Shown: positions 24,936-32,536 of the stretch, in pieces
Layout: each line of letters opens with the position of its first letter
Position numbering within the stretch: the stretch's first letter is position 1
Source: JAIEOG01 sp964519985
Lineage (GTDB): Bacteria; Bdellovibrionota; FAC87; UBA2466
DNA length: 64,000 nt
Assembly: GCA_964519985.1 (NCBI GenBank)
Contig: CAZFMF010000020.1
Location: 3,045-67,044, forward strand
Reading direction: 5' to 3'
Notes under the pieces: model-generated
What the model saw: the letters and a program-made list of their open reading frames with translations, nothing else
Told to the model about the DNA's origin: nothing
The model's database searches: none
Made by a program: the position numbers and the translations under genes

Positions 24936-26731
24936 TCGATCGATAGCGCGGCCAAGAAAGCTTCCTGGGGAATCTCGACGCTCCCCACCTGCTTCATCCG
25001 CTTCTTTCCCTCTTTTTGTTTCTCTAAGAGTTTGCGCTTACGCGAGATATCCCCACCGTAACACTTGGCGAGCACGTTTTTACGTAGTGGGGCGATGCGT
25101 TCTTTGGCGATGATCTTCGTTCCGATCGCGGCCTGCATGATGATTTCAAACATCTGGCGTTCGATCAGCGTCTTCATCTTGGCCACTAAGTCGCGGCCGC
25201 GGTAGTACGCTTTGTCCTTGTGCACGATCCAGCTGAGCGCATCGACGGCGTCGCCGTTGATCAGCAAGTCGAGCTTCACCAATTCGCCCACCTGGAAGCG
25301 GACGATTTCATAGTCCAGACTCGCGTAGCCTTTGCTGACACTCTTCAAACGATCGTAAAAATTCAAAACCACTTCGTTGAAGGGAATATCGTATTCCAAC
25401 ATCACGCGCGTAGGCGAATGGTAGTGGAGCTTCGTCTGCCGGCCCCGGCGCTCTTCGCAAAGCTTGATCAAATTGCCGAGGAATTCTTCCGGGGTGTGGA
25501 TCGTCACATGCGCGATGGGCTCTTCGATGGATTCGATGTGCTGGGCCGCCGGCATGTCCGATGGATTGTAGATCGAGAGCTGCTCTCCTTGGACGGTGTT
25601 CACCCGGTAGACCACGCTCGGCGCGGTGGTTACCAGATTGACTTCAAACTCGCGCTCCAACCGCTCCTGCACGATCTCCATATGCAGCAGACCGAGAAAC
25701 CCACAACGGAATCCAAAACCCAGGGCATCGGAGCTCTCCGTTTCGTACGTGAAAGCGGCATCGTTCAAGCTCAGTTTTTCCAGCGCGACCTTGAGATTCG
25801 GATACTCCGCGCTATCCGTCGGGTAGATCCCGGCGAAAACCATCGGCTTCACTTCTTTGAAGCCGGGCAGCGGTTCCTTTACCGGGTTGATGACGGTCGT
25901 GACCGTATCCCCCACCTTGATATCGCGCAGTTCTTTGATCCCGGCGACGACGAAGCCGACTTCTCCCACCGAGAGTTCGTTCACGAGCGTGCCCCGCGGG
26001 GTGAAAACGCCGAGTTTCAAAACTTCGTACTCGCGGGCGGCATGCACCATGCGGATTTTCTCACCCGGGCGCAGGCGACCATTCACCACGCGCATCAAGA
26101 ACACGACGCCCTGGTACGGATCGAACCACGCATCGAAAATCAGTGCGGAAAGCGGAGCCGTCGCGTCGCCCTTAGGCGGCGGCAGGTACTTGCAGACCGC
26201 TTCCAAAACTTCCTTAATGTTTTTTCCCTCTTTAGCACTGATAGCGATACCACGATCGGTGGGAATGCCGATGATGTCTTCGATTTCGCGTTTGGTCTTA
26301 TCCACATCGGAGCCGGGCAGGTCGATCTTGTTGAAGACCGGGATGATCTCTAGATTGCTGTCGATCGCGAGGTAAACGTTGGCGAGCGTTTGGGCTTCCA
26401 CGCCCTGCGACGCATCCACGACGAGGATCGCACCTTCGCAGGCGTTCAAACTGCGCGAGACTTCGTAGACGAAATCCACATGCCCCGGGGTATCAATGAG
26501 ATTGAGAATGTAATCGATGCCGTCCGCGGCCTTGAAATTGAGGCGCGCACTTTGGGCCTTGATCGTAATCCCGCGCTCCCGCTCGATGGAAAGCTGATCG
26601 AGAAACTGGTCCTTCATTTCCCGGTCGGAAATGGCACCCGTGACTTGGAGGATGCGATCGGCCAGGGTCGATTTCCCATGGTCGATGTGCGCAATGATGC
26701 TGAAATTTCGAATCCGTTGAGGGTCCGTCAA
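24932..26731 (-). CDS. lepA: Elongation factor 4 (LepA)
   Basis: A 599-aa translational GTPase. G1 is AHIDHGKSTL, G2/G3 include ERGITIKAQS and DTPGHVDFVYEV, G4 NKIDLPGSD, and the LepA-specific C-terminal domain ends with ALRKNVLAKCYGGDISRKRKLLEKQKEGKKRMK. It binds the ribosome and influences initiation/translocation under stress. Length matches the family exactly. Upstream of lepB. The long antisense ORF over this gene is not considered real. Confidence 0.97.
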   Translation of the reverse strand: MTDPQRIRNFSIIAHIDHGKSTLADRILQVTGAISDREMKDQFLDQLSIERERGITIKAQSARLNFKAADGIDYILNLIDTPGHVDFVYEVSRSLNACEGAILVVDASQGVEAQTLANVYLAIDSNLEIIPVFNKIDLPGSDVDKTKREIEDIIGIPTDRGIAISAKEGKNIKEVLEAVCKYLPPPKGDATAPLSALIFDAWFDPYQGVVFLMRVVNGRLRPGEKIRMVHAAREYEVLKLGVFTPRGTLVNELSVGEVGFVVAGIKELRDIKVGDTVTTVINPVKEPLPGFKEVKPMVFAGIYPTDSAEYPNLKVALEKLSLNDAAFTYETESSDALGFGFRCGFLGLLHMEIVQERLEREFEVNLVTTAPSVVYRVNTVQGEQLSIYNPSDMPAAQHIESIEEPIAHVTIHTPEEFLGNLIKLCEERRGRQTKLHYHSPTRVMLEYDIPFNEVVLNFYDRLKSVSKGYASLDYEIVRFQVGELVKLDLLINGDAVDALSWIVHKDKAYYRGRDLVAKMKTLIERQMFEIIMQAAIGTKIIAKERIAPLRKNVLAKCYGGDISRKRKLLEKQKEGKKRMKQVGSVEIPQEAFLAALSIE

Positions 26732-26852
26732 ACGGGGGGTCCTTACCTTAAAAGTTAATCCGCTAAGCTAGCGGAATGGGGACCCAAGTCAATCTTCCGG
26801 AAAGACAAGATTGGCTATTGAAACGCCCTTGAGGGGTTGGTACTTCTCCAGG

Positions 26853-28166
26853 ATGCGCCTCTCGGTTGGGGTCATTTTCAGCCTGCTTTGCACGGCGGTT
26901 TTTGGGAAGCCCTGTTCGAATCTATTGACGACGTCCTTCGGTTTTCGGGGGCCTTGGACGGCCTACTTAAACTCCGACGCCATCGTTACCATTGTAAAAG
27001 ACGGTTTTACCACCCCGATTGGAGATGAGGAAACGGCGGCCGACCATCGGATGCCGCGGCTCCGCACCGAGCGCCGGCCGCTTTCGGCATTCCTTCGCCA
27101 ACCCCGGTCCTTTGCCTCACTGCCCGCTTCCCTCGGAGAGGGAGCCTATTACGCGACGGTTTCCAACGCCGGGCAGTTAAGTCTGACCCTACCCGATGGC
27201 CAAACGTACCCCTTCCAGCTCAAGGACCGTGTTCGCGCGGCAACCTTCTATCGTCCCCCCATTATCGAGGCGCAAATAAAGGCCCTGAAATCCGGCCGTT
27301 TTGGCGCGGAAGCTTCGCGCCGGGAATTTGTGGAACTTTCCCAGCAGGCGGAACGCTTGATACCGGCTCGCTTGTACTATTCGGCCAGAAGGACGATTTT
27401 CTCGGTGCGCATTCGATCCGTCGGCATTCAGGGTCAAAATGAGAGCCTACGCAACCTGGCCCGCACCCATATCACTCGGGTCGAGATGGGATCCGATGGA
27501 GAGTATCTCAGTTGGCTACCGAGTCCGGTGCGGTGGTTAGATTTCGAGAGCGAGCTCAATGCCAAATACCGAGTCTTGATTCCAACCGCGGAAGCCGACG
27601 TCGTGGTGGAAGTTTCCAAGCCGATACCGGTCTTCACGTTCGACTCGGAACAGGAGATGGAGTCCATCGATTTTCTGCGCGCCGTCGACGTCAGCCGCCT
27701 GGTCGCCGCTTCCACCTTAGGACAGGTCGCGGTCGTCGATATCACGCAAAGCAAAGTCACGGATCGCCCGTCGTTTCCGGGTGTGGCTTTCATTGGATCG
27801 CTCAGCGCCCATCGCAACGGGAAAACGGTGGATGTTTGGGCGGTGGATTCGGCAAAGCACTCGCTACTGCGTTGGAATTCTTCTTTCCTCAGCGGCCAGT
27901 TCCAGCCCGTGGTGGAATTCCCCGCGGACGCCGACCCGTTCCAAGTCGCTTCGTTTTCGAGTCGCGTCCCCATCGGCTTTGAGCTCGGGGTGGAAAGCCC
28001 GCGCGGTTATTTCACGAATATTCGCGAACCCATCCCCGAACAACCCCGCATCGAACAGGTACTGGTCCAGGACCAGTCCGGCCGCATCCACGCCCTCCGG
28101 GATCGCCCGCTCAATTTGGAGCTTGAGCCAGAGCAAAAGTGGGAAAGTCCGCCGACGGTTCCTTAG
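26853..28166 (+). CDS. Secreted protein of unknown function
   Basis: About 437 aa. Signal peptide MRLSVGVIFSLLCTAVFGKPC with a Cys shortly after, then a protein with no recognised domain: beta-rich segments and a possible repeat of short strands from about 240 (VDVSRLVAASTLGQVAVVDIT, AFIGSLSAHRNGKTVDVWAVD), reminiscent of beta-propeller blades. The in-frame start at 26811 is rejected since it would precede the signal peptide. The gene ends about 25 bp before the first TTACGC palindrome copy. Confidence 0.65.
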   Translation: MRLSVGVIFSLLCTAVFGKPCSNLLTTSFGFRGPWTAYLNSDAIVTIVKDGFTTPIGDEETAADHRMPRLRTERRPLSAFLRQPRSFASLPASLGEGAYYATVSNAGQLSLTLPDGQTYPFQLKDRVRAATFYRPPIIEAQIKALKSGRFGAEASRREFVELSQQAERLIPARLYYSARRTIFSVRIRSVGIQGQNESLRNLARTHITRVEMGSDGEYLSWLPSPVRWLDFESELNAKYRVLIPTAEADVVVEVSKPIPVFTFDSEQEMESIDFLRAVDVSRLVAASTLGQVAVVDITQSKVTDRPSFPGVAFIGSLSAHRNGKTVDVWAVDSAKHSLLRWNSSFLSGQFQPVVEFPADADPFQVASFSSRVPIGFELGVESPRGYFTNIREPIPEQPRIEQVLVQDQSGRIHALRDRPLNLELEPEQKWESPPTVP

Positions 28167-28190
28167 TGCACCTAGCGTAAGTCGAGCGAA

Positions 28191-28206
28191 TTACGCGCGT
28201 GCGTGA
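28191..28206. repeat. TTACGCACGTGCGTAA palindrome, copy A (degenerate)
   Basis: TTACGCGCGTGCGTGA, 14 of 16 positions match the consensus. Read rightwards with its flank it encodes SRANYARA-stop, very like the C-terminus SPRNYARA-stop of the HNH protein at 30933. Homology extends a few bases left of the palindrome (CGAG, GAATTAC), so this may be the tail of a lost HNH gene. Confidence 0.75.
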
Positions 28207-28593
28207 AACAGGCTCCTTTTAGGCTGCAATCAACGCAATGGCTGGTTTTCAGGTAACCAAACTGGTACACCCCCGCCCCGATGGAAAACCCCCATTGGCG
28301 ACGCAGCGAGTGTGTTGGGCGCGATCTACGCCACCGAGTCTGCCGCCATATTTGAGCACCAGGTTTTCCGAGAGGTTTGCGAAGAACTTTCCGCACGGCG
28401 CGATAAGTTAAAAGAAGGCCGTGGGTTGCGTGCCTTCCACGACCTGCATCTCAATGGTGTCGAGCAAAGCCACAAGGATGGGCTGGGTGGGTACTTGGCC
28501 GACCGGGATTCGCGTCCGGTTTTAGTGGGCGCGTTCAACGCGATCGATTTGATGGAATCGTGGTGGGTTTCGCTTTTGAGCGAAGTGCACTAA
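28207..28593 (+). pseudogene. 5'-truncated heme-oxygenase/TenA-like fold fragment
   Basis: Open frame from the TGA inside palindrome copy A to a stop at 28593 without a good initiation codon (only GTG/TTG at 28312). The translated segment reads YATESAAIFEHQVFREVCEELSARR, then HDLHLNGVEQSHKDGLGGYL and ending FNAIDLMESWWVSLLSEVH. The E/H pattern resembles the iron-containing heme-oxygenase-like (DUF3865/TenA) fold, of which only the C-terminal half remains. It lies between palindrome copies A and B. Probably a remnant; function lost. Confidence 0.5.
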
Positions 28594-28603
28594 AACACAA
28601 ATT

Positions 28604-28619
28604 TTACGCACGTGCGTAA
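28604..28619. repeat. TTACGCACGTGCGTAA palindrome, copy B
   Basis: A perfect 16-bp palindrome, extending to 20 bp as TTTTACGCACGTGCGTAAAA (28602-28621). It lies between the truncated fragment's stop and the stop of the leftward metalloprotease gene, so it separates two convergent genes. Confidence 0.95.
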
Positions 28620-28623
28620 AAAC

Positions 28624-29919
28624 CTAAGGCTTTTCGGGAGTGCGCGACCGAGGTTCGGGTAAATCCATATCTTGGGGATAGCTAGAAAAAATACCAATCT
28701 CGATCTCGCGAACGAGATTGAGCAACGCTGCCCTTCGTTCGGCCAGCGACTTGATTTCATCCTGATACACTGCCTCCGCCGCGGGGGTCGTCGGTTTGTC
28801 TTTCAGTAAGGAGCGTTGGAGCAGTAGAAGATCCCGTTCGTGATCTTGATACACCGCCAACATTCGAAAAAGGCTGTCGCGGTATTCCTTAAGTGTCCCT
28901 TCATCATAGTTCATTGCGTCGTTTGGGGCGGGGATCCTCAAAATCGCTCGGCCTAACTGTCGTTTGGTTCGCTCCCAAAGACTAAGGTAAGCCTTGTCCG
29001 GCTGCGTAAAATTGTGGCCCCCGCCCTCCGTCGAAACCCAACGGACCTCGGCGATAAGACGTGCCGCCGTTTTACGGCCGATCATTTCCCGAATACGGGG
29101 CAACGAATAGCGCTCCGAACGCCATTGGCTTCGTACATATTTTCTGGGATCGAAACCGGTATCCAGATGATCCAAAGCGAAGCGCAGTGCCAAGCGATCT
29201 GGTTTCCCCTGGGCACGGAAAGCGTCGAGCGTCTTCCCTTCCTTCGAGGCACGACGCTGCATGAATTCTTGCAGCACACTCTGACCGTTGGGAATCGCCC
29301 GCAGATACAGTGTCTCCGCCATCATTGCACTTTTTTCCTGCAAGAATCGATACTGGACCGCTTTACCGGCCTGCGCTATCTGCTCCCGCGTAACTCCCTG
29401 AGACCGTGCGAGCCCTTCTTGGACGGCATGTTCAAACTCGTGGGCGAGCATAAAATAGTGAAGCAGGGAAGGCGCCCCATCCGCGCCCGCATACTCGGGG
29501 ACAAACATTCCCACCTGGGGCGAGTAAATTCCATCGATGCAGGTCGCATCAGCGAGTTCAAAGGCCTTAACCTGCGCCCAACCTTTTTTTTCCCGTTCCC
29601 ATTCAAACTGCTTCAAGGTTCGGCGGGCAAACCTGGCGGCTTCGGGTGGTATCCCGCGCAATCGAGCATCCGCATAGACATCGAAAGTACGTTTTGCTTT
29701 ATCGGAATCGGGTAAATCGGATTGCCAGATCTCGGCCAGCATCCTTCGGTCGTCGATCGTATAGAGATCGCTTCCATCGTAACTGTCGCCTGCTGCCCGA
29801 ACCTTCCAGCCAATCGACCCTGGTTTCGTCGACGCGAGAATGGGAAAGAGATTCCAGCAAAACGCCGCCTCGCTACTGTGCGTCCAAAGAAGCAGCAAAG
29901 ACAGGCAAAGACGAAACAT
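28624..29919 (-). CDS. Secreted putative zinc metalloprotease (HEFEH)
   Basis: 431 aa. N-terminal signal sequence MFRLCLSLLLLWTHSSEAAF. At about residues 160-164 LAHEFEHAVQ gives an HExxH zinc motif; a downstream Glu-rich helix (QEKSAMMAETLYLRAIP, about 194-210) could supply the third ligand. The rest is helical and charged. I do not recognise a named peptidase family. The gene lies between palindrome copies B and C in the accessory segment and ends in a Pro/Arg-rich tail. Confidence 0.62.
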   Translation of the reverse strand: MFRLCLSLLLLWTHSSEAAFCWNLFPILASTKPGSIGWKVRAAGDSYDGSDLYTIDDRRMLAEIWQSDLPDSDKAKRTFDVYADARLRGIPPEAARFARRTLKQFEWEREKKGWAQVKAFELADATCIDGIYSPQVGMFVPEYAGADGAPSLLHYFMLAHEFEHAVQEGLARSQGVTREQIAQAGKAVQYRFLQEKSAMMAETLYLRAIPNGQSVLQEFMQRRASKEGKTLDAFRAQGKPDRLALRFALDHLDTGFDPRKYVRSQWRSERYSLPRIREMIGRKTAARLIAEVRWVSTEGGGHNFTQPDKAYLSLWERTKRQLGRAILRIPAPNDAMNYDEGTLKEYRDSLFRMLAVYQDHERDLLLLQRSLLKDKPTTPAAEAVYQDEIKSLAERRAALLNLVREIEIGIFSSYPQDMDLPEPRSRTPEKP

Positions 29920-29963
29920 AGGGCTTCATTATAGCGGTCTGCCCCCGTTTCCTCATCGTACGA

Positions 29964-29979
29964 TTACGCACGTGCGTAA
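29964..29979. repeat. TTACGCACGTGCGTAA palindrome, copy C
   Basis: A perfect copy 44 nt upstream of the start of the leftward metalloprotease gene and 69 nt before the HNH start codon. It could also act as an operator for either gene. Confidence 0.95.
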
Positions 29980-30048
29980 AGCGTGCTCCCCTCACCCTAT
30001 CGATTTCGAAAAATCGCCGTGATATTGATTTTCTCCGACGGAGGAGAA

Positions 30049-30933
30049 ATGAAAAAACATCTCGAGCAATTGCACAACGAAGCCCTGGACGCGGCGGCGA
30101 ATTATCGAAAATCCGAATCGAATCTCATTGGCGTGTTGATCCGAGTGAATAAAACGCGCCTGTTTGAGGACCTGGGTTTCAATAGCCTTTTTTACTACTG
30201 CACCCAAAGCCTCAAACTCTCCGATTCACATAGTTACTCGCTGGTTCAGATCGTGCGGAAGAGTGAAGAAGTGCCGGTATTGAAACAAAAGATCGAATCG
30301 GGAGAGATCCATATGAGCAATGCCAGGAGCATTGTTCCGGTGATCACCAAGGAAAATCAAAACATCTGGCTAGAAAAAGCCGCCACCCTTTCCCAGAAGG
30401 CGCTCGTTCGAGAGATTAAGAAGGAGAAGCCGGAAGCGCTTTTCGAGGAAAGGATCCGGCCCATTGCGGCGCAGGTCTCCGAACTTCGACTTTGCATTCC
30501 GGTGCAATTGGAAGAAAAACTGCGCAAGACCCAAGACCTGCTGGCACAACGACAACGGCGACATGTGAATCTACTCGAAGCGCTGGAAAACCTGGTCGAT
30601 GATTTCCTGGAACGAAAAGATCCCGTTAGAAAAGCACAACGGCGGGCTCACATGATCCAGGAACCCATCCCGGCGCAGCCCGCCGTCAAAGCCGGCAAGC
30701 GCATGTCGGCTCCCGCCGCCATCGTCCACCGGGTGAACCTACGCGATGACGGTCGATGTGCCCATCGGGACGCCGACGGCAAACGCTGTGAGCAGCGGCG
30801 GTGGATTGAGCGCCATCATCCGATTTGGGTTAGTGAGGGCGGTGAGCATTCAGAGCGCAATCTCGTGACTCTCTGTCACTTTCACCACAAGCGAATGCAC
30901 CATGAGTCTCCGAGAAATTACGCACGTGCGTAA
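30049..30933 (+). CDS. HNH endonuclease with helical N-terminal domain
   Basis: 294 aa, ATG preceded by GGAGGAGAA. The C-terminal domain (about 245-290) has the McrA-type HNH signature: HRDADGKRCEQRRWIERHHPIW then GGEHSERNLVTLCHFHHKRMHH, with Cys and His metal ligands. The first about 210 residues are helical and include a likely DNA-binding segment (SYSLVQIVRKSEEVP... SGEIHMSNARSI), as in DUF222-like HNH proteins. The C-terminus SPRNYARA and the stop TAA are encoded by palindrome copy D. It should nick or cut DNA; the target is unknown, and the palindromes themselves are an obvious candidate. Confidence 0.82.
   Translation: MKKHLEQLHNEALDAAANYRKSESNLIGVLIRVNKTRLFEDLGFNSLFYYCTQSLKLSDSHSYSLVQIVRKSEEVPVLKQKIESGEIHMSNARSIVPVITKENQNIWLEKAATLSQKALVREIKKEKPEALFEERIRPIAAQVSELRLCIPVQLEEKLRKTQDLLAQRQRRHVNLLEALENLVDDFLERKDPVRKAQRRAHMIQEPIPAQPAVKAGKRMSAPAAIVHRVNLRDDGRCAHRDADGKRCEQRRWIERHHPIWVSEGGEHSERNLVTLCHFHHKRMHHESPRNYARA
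30918..30933. repeat. TTACGCACGTGCGTAA palindrome, copy D (inside HNH stop)
   Basis: A perfect copy that encodes Y-A-R-A-stop of the HNH protein. Because it is a palindrome it would end an ORF in the same way on either strand. Confidence 0.95.
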
Positions 30934-31039
30934 TGCTCGAGCCCGGACGGGGGCCGGCCGTCTCGCAAGCTGCCGCCGCCTTGCTTTCGGCGTTTAGAAG
31001 TTTCGAACGGCAACATGCGGAAGTAGTATGTTGAGCTAC

Positions 31040-31552
31040 TTATTCTTCTTCCTTCCCTTTGGCGGACTTCTTCTTCGATGACTCTTCCGCGGAGCCACCG
31101 CTTCTTTGAAGATATATCCCGATTCCCGCCTCTAACAGACCAAGTCCGATCGGCAATGGTGAACGTTTTACAAACTGCCAGACGGTGGTGAACATTTCCT
31201 TCGAACCATTTTCACCCAAGTAATCCTGGACCGTTTCCAGTTTTCCCACCGCGTATTTCGAAAGTCGGGAAATCGCGCCTTCCTTTGGAGTGAGGGCTTC
31301 GATTTTCTTTACTGCTTCGCCGATTGAGGTCGATGCGCCTTCGAGGGCCATATCTAACTGCTCAACGAAACCGGACGATTTTTCTGACTCACTTTGCTCG
31401 CCGGAGGCCTTAGCGGAACGGCTGGAACCGTTTGTGCCGTTTCGTTCACTTTCCGATTGCTTGTCATCGTCCTCATCCTCAAACGATGCATTCGACCTTT
31501 TGGCATGGGGACTGACATTCTTCTTGTGGGTTTCTGTTCTAGCGCTATTCAT
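31040..31552 (-). CDS. Small membrane protein with disordered N-terminus
   Basis: 170 aa after AAGGAGATTT. The first about 70 residues are Ser/Glu/Asp/Lys-rich and probably disordered; then an amphipathic helix (SGFVEQLDMALEGASTSIGEAVKKIEAL) and one transmembrane segment (PLPIGLGLLEAGIGIYLQ, about 130-148), followed by a basic Lys-rich tail. Similar layout to envelope stress or DUF883-like proteins, but no family match is claimed. Function unknown. Confidence 0.6.
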   Translation of the reverse strand: MNSARTETHKKNVSPHAKRSNASFEDEDDDKQSESERNGTNGSSRSAKASGEQSESEKSSGFVEQLDMALEGASTSIGEAVKKIEALTPKEGAISRLSKYAVGKLETVQDYLGENGSKEMFTTVWQFVKRSPLPIGLGLLEAGIGIYLQRSGGSAEESSKKKSAKGKEEE

Positions 31553-31809
31553 AAATCTCCTTGATCAGCGTGTTCCCTCTTGCTGTACGCAATGAAAGTG
31601 CCAAGTCCTTCTCTTTCCTTTTGTAGCTCCCTGCTGACGCGCTTGAACGGTCCCGGCGAGCGAGTGTTTCTCGTTTCGACTATTTGTCGATTTCCATGGT
31701 TCCGTGCGCTGGGCCCCTCGTTCACCGAGTCAGCCTCACCACCATACAAATGTCTATTGTCGGTACGGCTGCGTTTCGCTAAGATGGAGCCTCAACTAGG
31801 AGCAAACCG

Positions 31810-32109
31810 ATGACATCGATCCCCATGAATTTGATCAGCACGAAATCTCTAGAGAAACAGTTAAAGGTCGTCGAAGGCCGAATGAGCGAATTGCAGGCCG
31901 AGATGGCGGAACTCGAAAAGATCAAGAATGCCTGCCTGGTTTTGATGGGCACATCTCCGGCGGTCGCGGAGAGCGAAGAATCGCTGGCGACGAAAGCTAA
32001 GAAGAAGAAAAATGACATTTCGGTCGACGCCGAATTAGTCACGAATGTCGGCGCGGAAGTGATGGCCGGCGAAGCTAACGCTGAAGAGCCGCCGACCGCA
32101 ACCCACTAG
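31810..32109 (+). CDS. Small coiled-coil protein
   Basis: 99 aa, good ribosome site (CTAGGAGCAAACCG). Residues about 12-45 (SLEKQLKVVEGRMSELQAEMAELEK) form a coiled coil; the rest is Ala/Glu/Lys-rich and probably disordered. No signal peptide, no recognised domain. It may be a regulatory or scaffold protein. The upstream 257 bp to the divergent gene hold no other convincing ORF. Confidence 0.6.
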   Translation: MTSIPMNLISTKSLEKQLKVVEGRMSELQAEMAELEKIKNACLVLMGTSPAVAESEESLATKAKKKKNDISVDAELVTNVGAEVMAGEANAEEPPTATH

Positions 32110-32160
32110 GGTTGCCCAACCGGCGCGGCTCGCATAGTCTTCTCAGTAACAGGAGGGTTT

Positions 32161-32532
32161 ATGAAGCAAATCTTAACGCTATGGGCGGTTGCCTTTTTCG
32201 CGGTAAGTGCCGGCGCCGCGGATCTGGATTCGATACTCGATAGTACGAACACGATCACGTTTTCACCCGCCTTGCATAAAGGCCACTTCGTTGAGGCTGG
32301 CTCCGCGGCAGCCGTTTGTGCGCTGGCCGGGTACCAGTTGGCTACTATAACGAAGAAGACCCATCTTCGTCCCGAGCATATTGGCTATTATACTTTTACC
32401 AGCCCGGGCGGGGCGGCCTCGGTACTCAACACTTTCGTGGCGCAATTTCACCCGAATGCGCCCGGTACTCCGGTGATGCAAGAACTCGTTTGCTCTCGAA
32501 AAGCCACGGCGATGCCGGTCAAGTTTGAGTAG
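32161..32532 (+). CDS. Secreted small protein
   Basis: 123 aa with strong ribosome site CAGGAGGG. Signal peptide MKQILTLWAVAFFAVSAGAAD. The mature part of about 100 residues has two Cys (AAAVCALAGYQL and ELVCSRKATAMPV) that may form a disulfide. No family recognised. It converges on phoH with a 4-bp gap. Confidence 0.65.
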   Translation: MKQILTLWAVAFFAVSAGAADLDSILDSTNTITFSPALHKGHFVEAGSAAAVCALAGYQLATITKKTHLRPEHIGYYTFTSPGGAASVLNTFVAQFHPNAPGTPVMQELVCSRKATAMPVKFE

Positions 32533-32536
32533 CAGA

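Larger units (their letters stand above)
29964..30933 (+). mobile_element. Palindrome-bounded HNH endonuclease unit (candidate mobile element)
   Basis: A 970-bp unit: palindrome copy C at the left end, the HNH gene, and copy D forming the last 16 bp of that gene. No transposase, long terminal repeats or target duplication is visible. Calling it mobile is inference from the repeated ends, the solo/degenerate copies nearby and the endonuclease cargo. Confidence 0.5.

Noticed and set aside
25220..26353. 377-aa rightward ORF over lepA
   Set aside because: Wholly antisense to lepA, His/Arg-rich, no signature.
31580..31813. 77-aa ORF in intergenic 31553-31809
   Set aside because: No ribosome binding site, no codon pattern; overlaps the next start.
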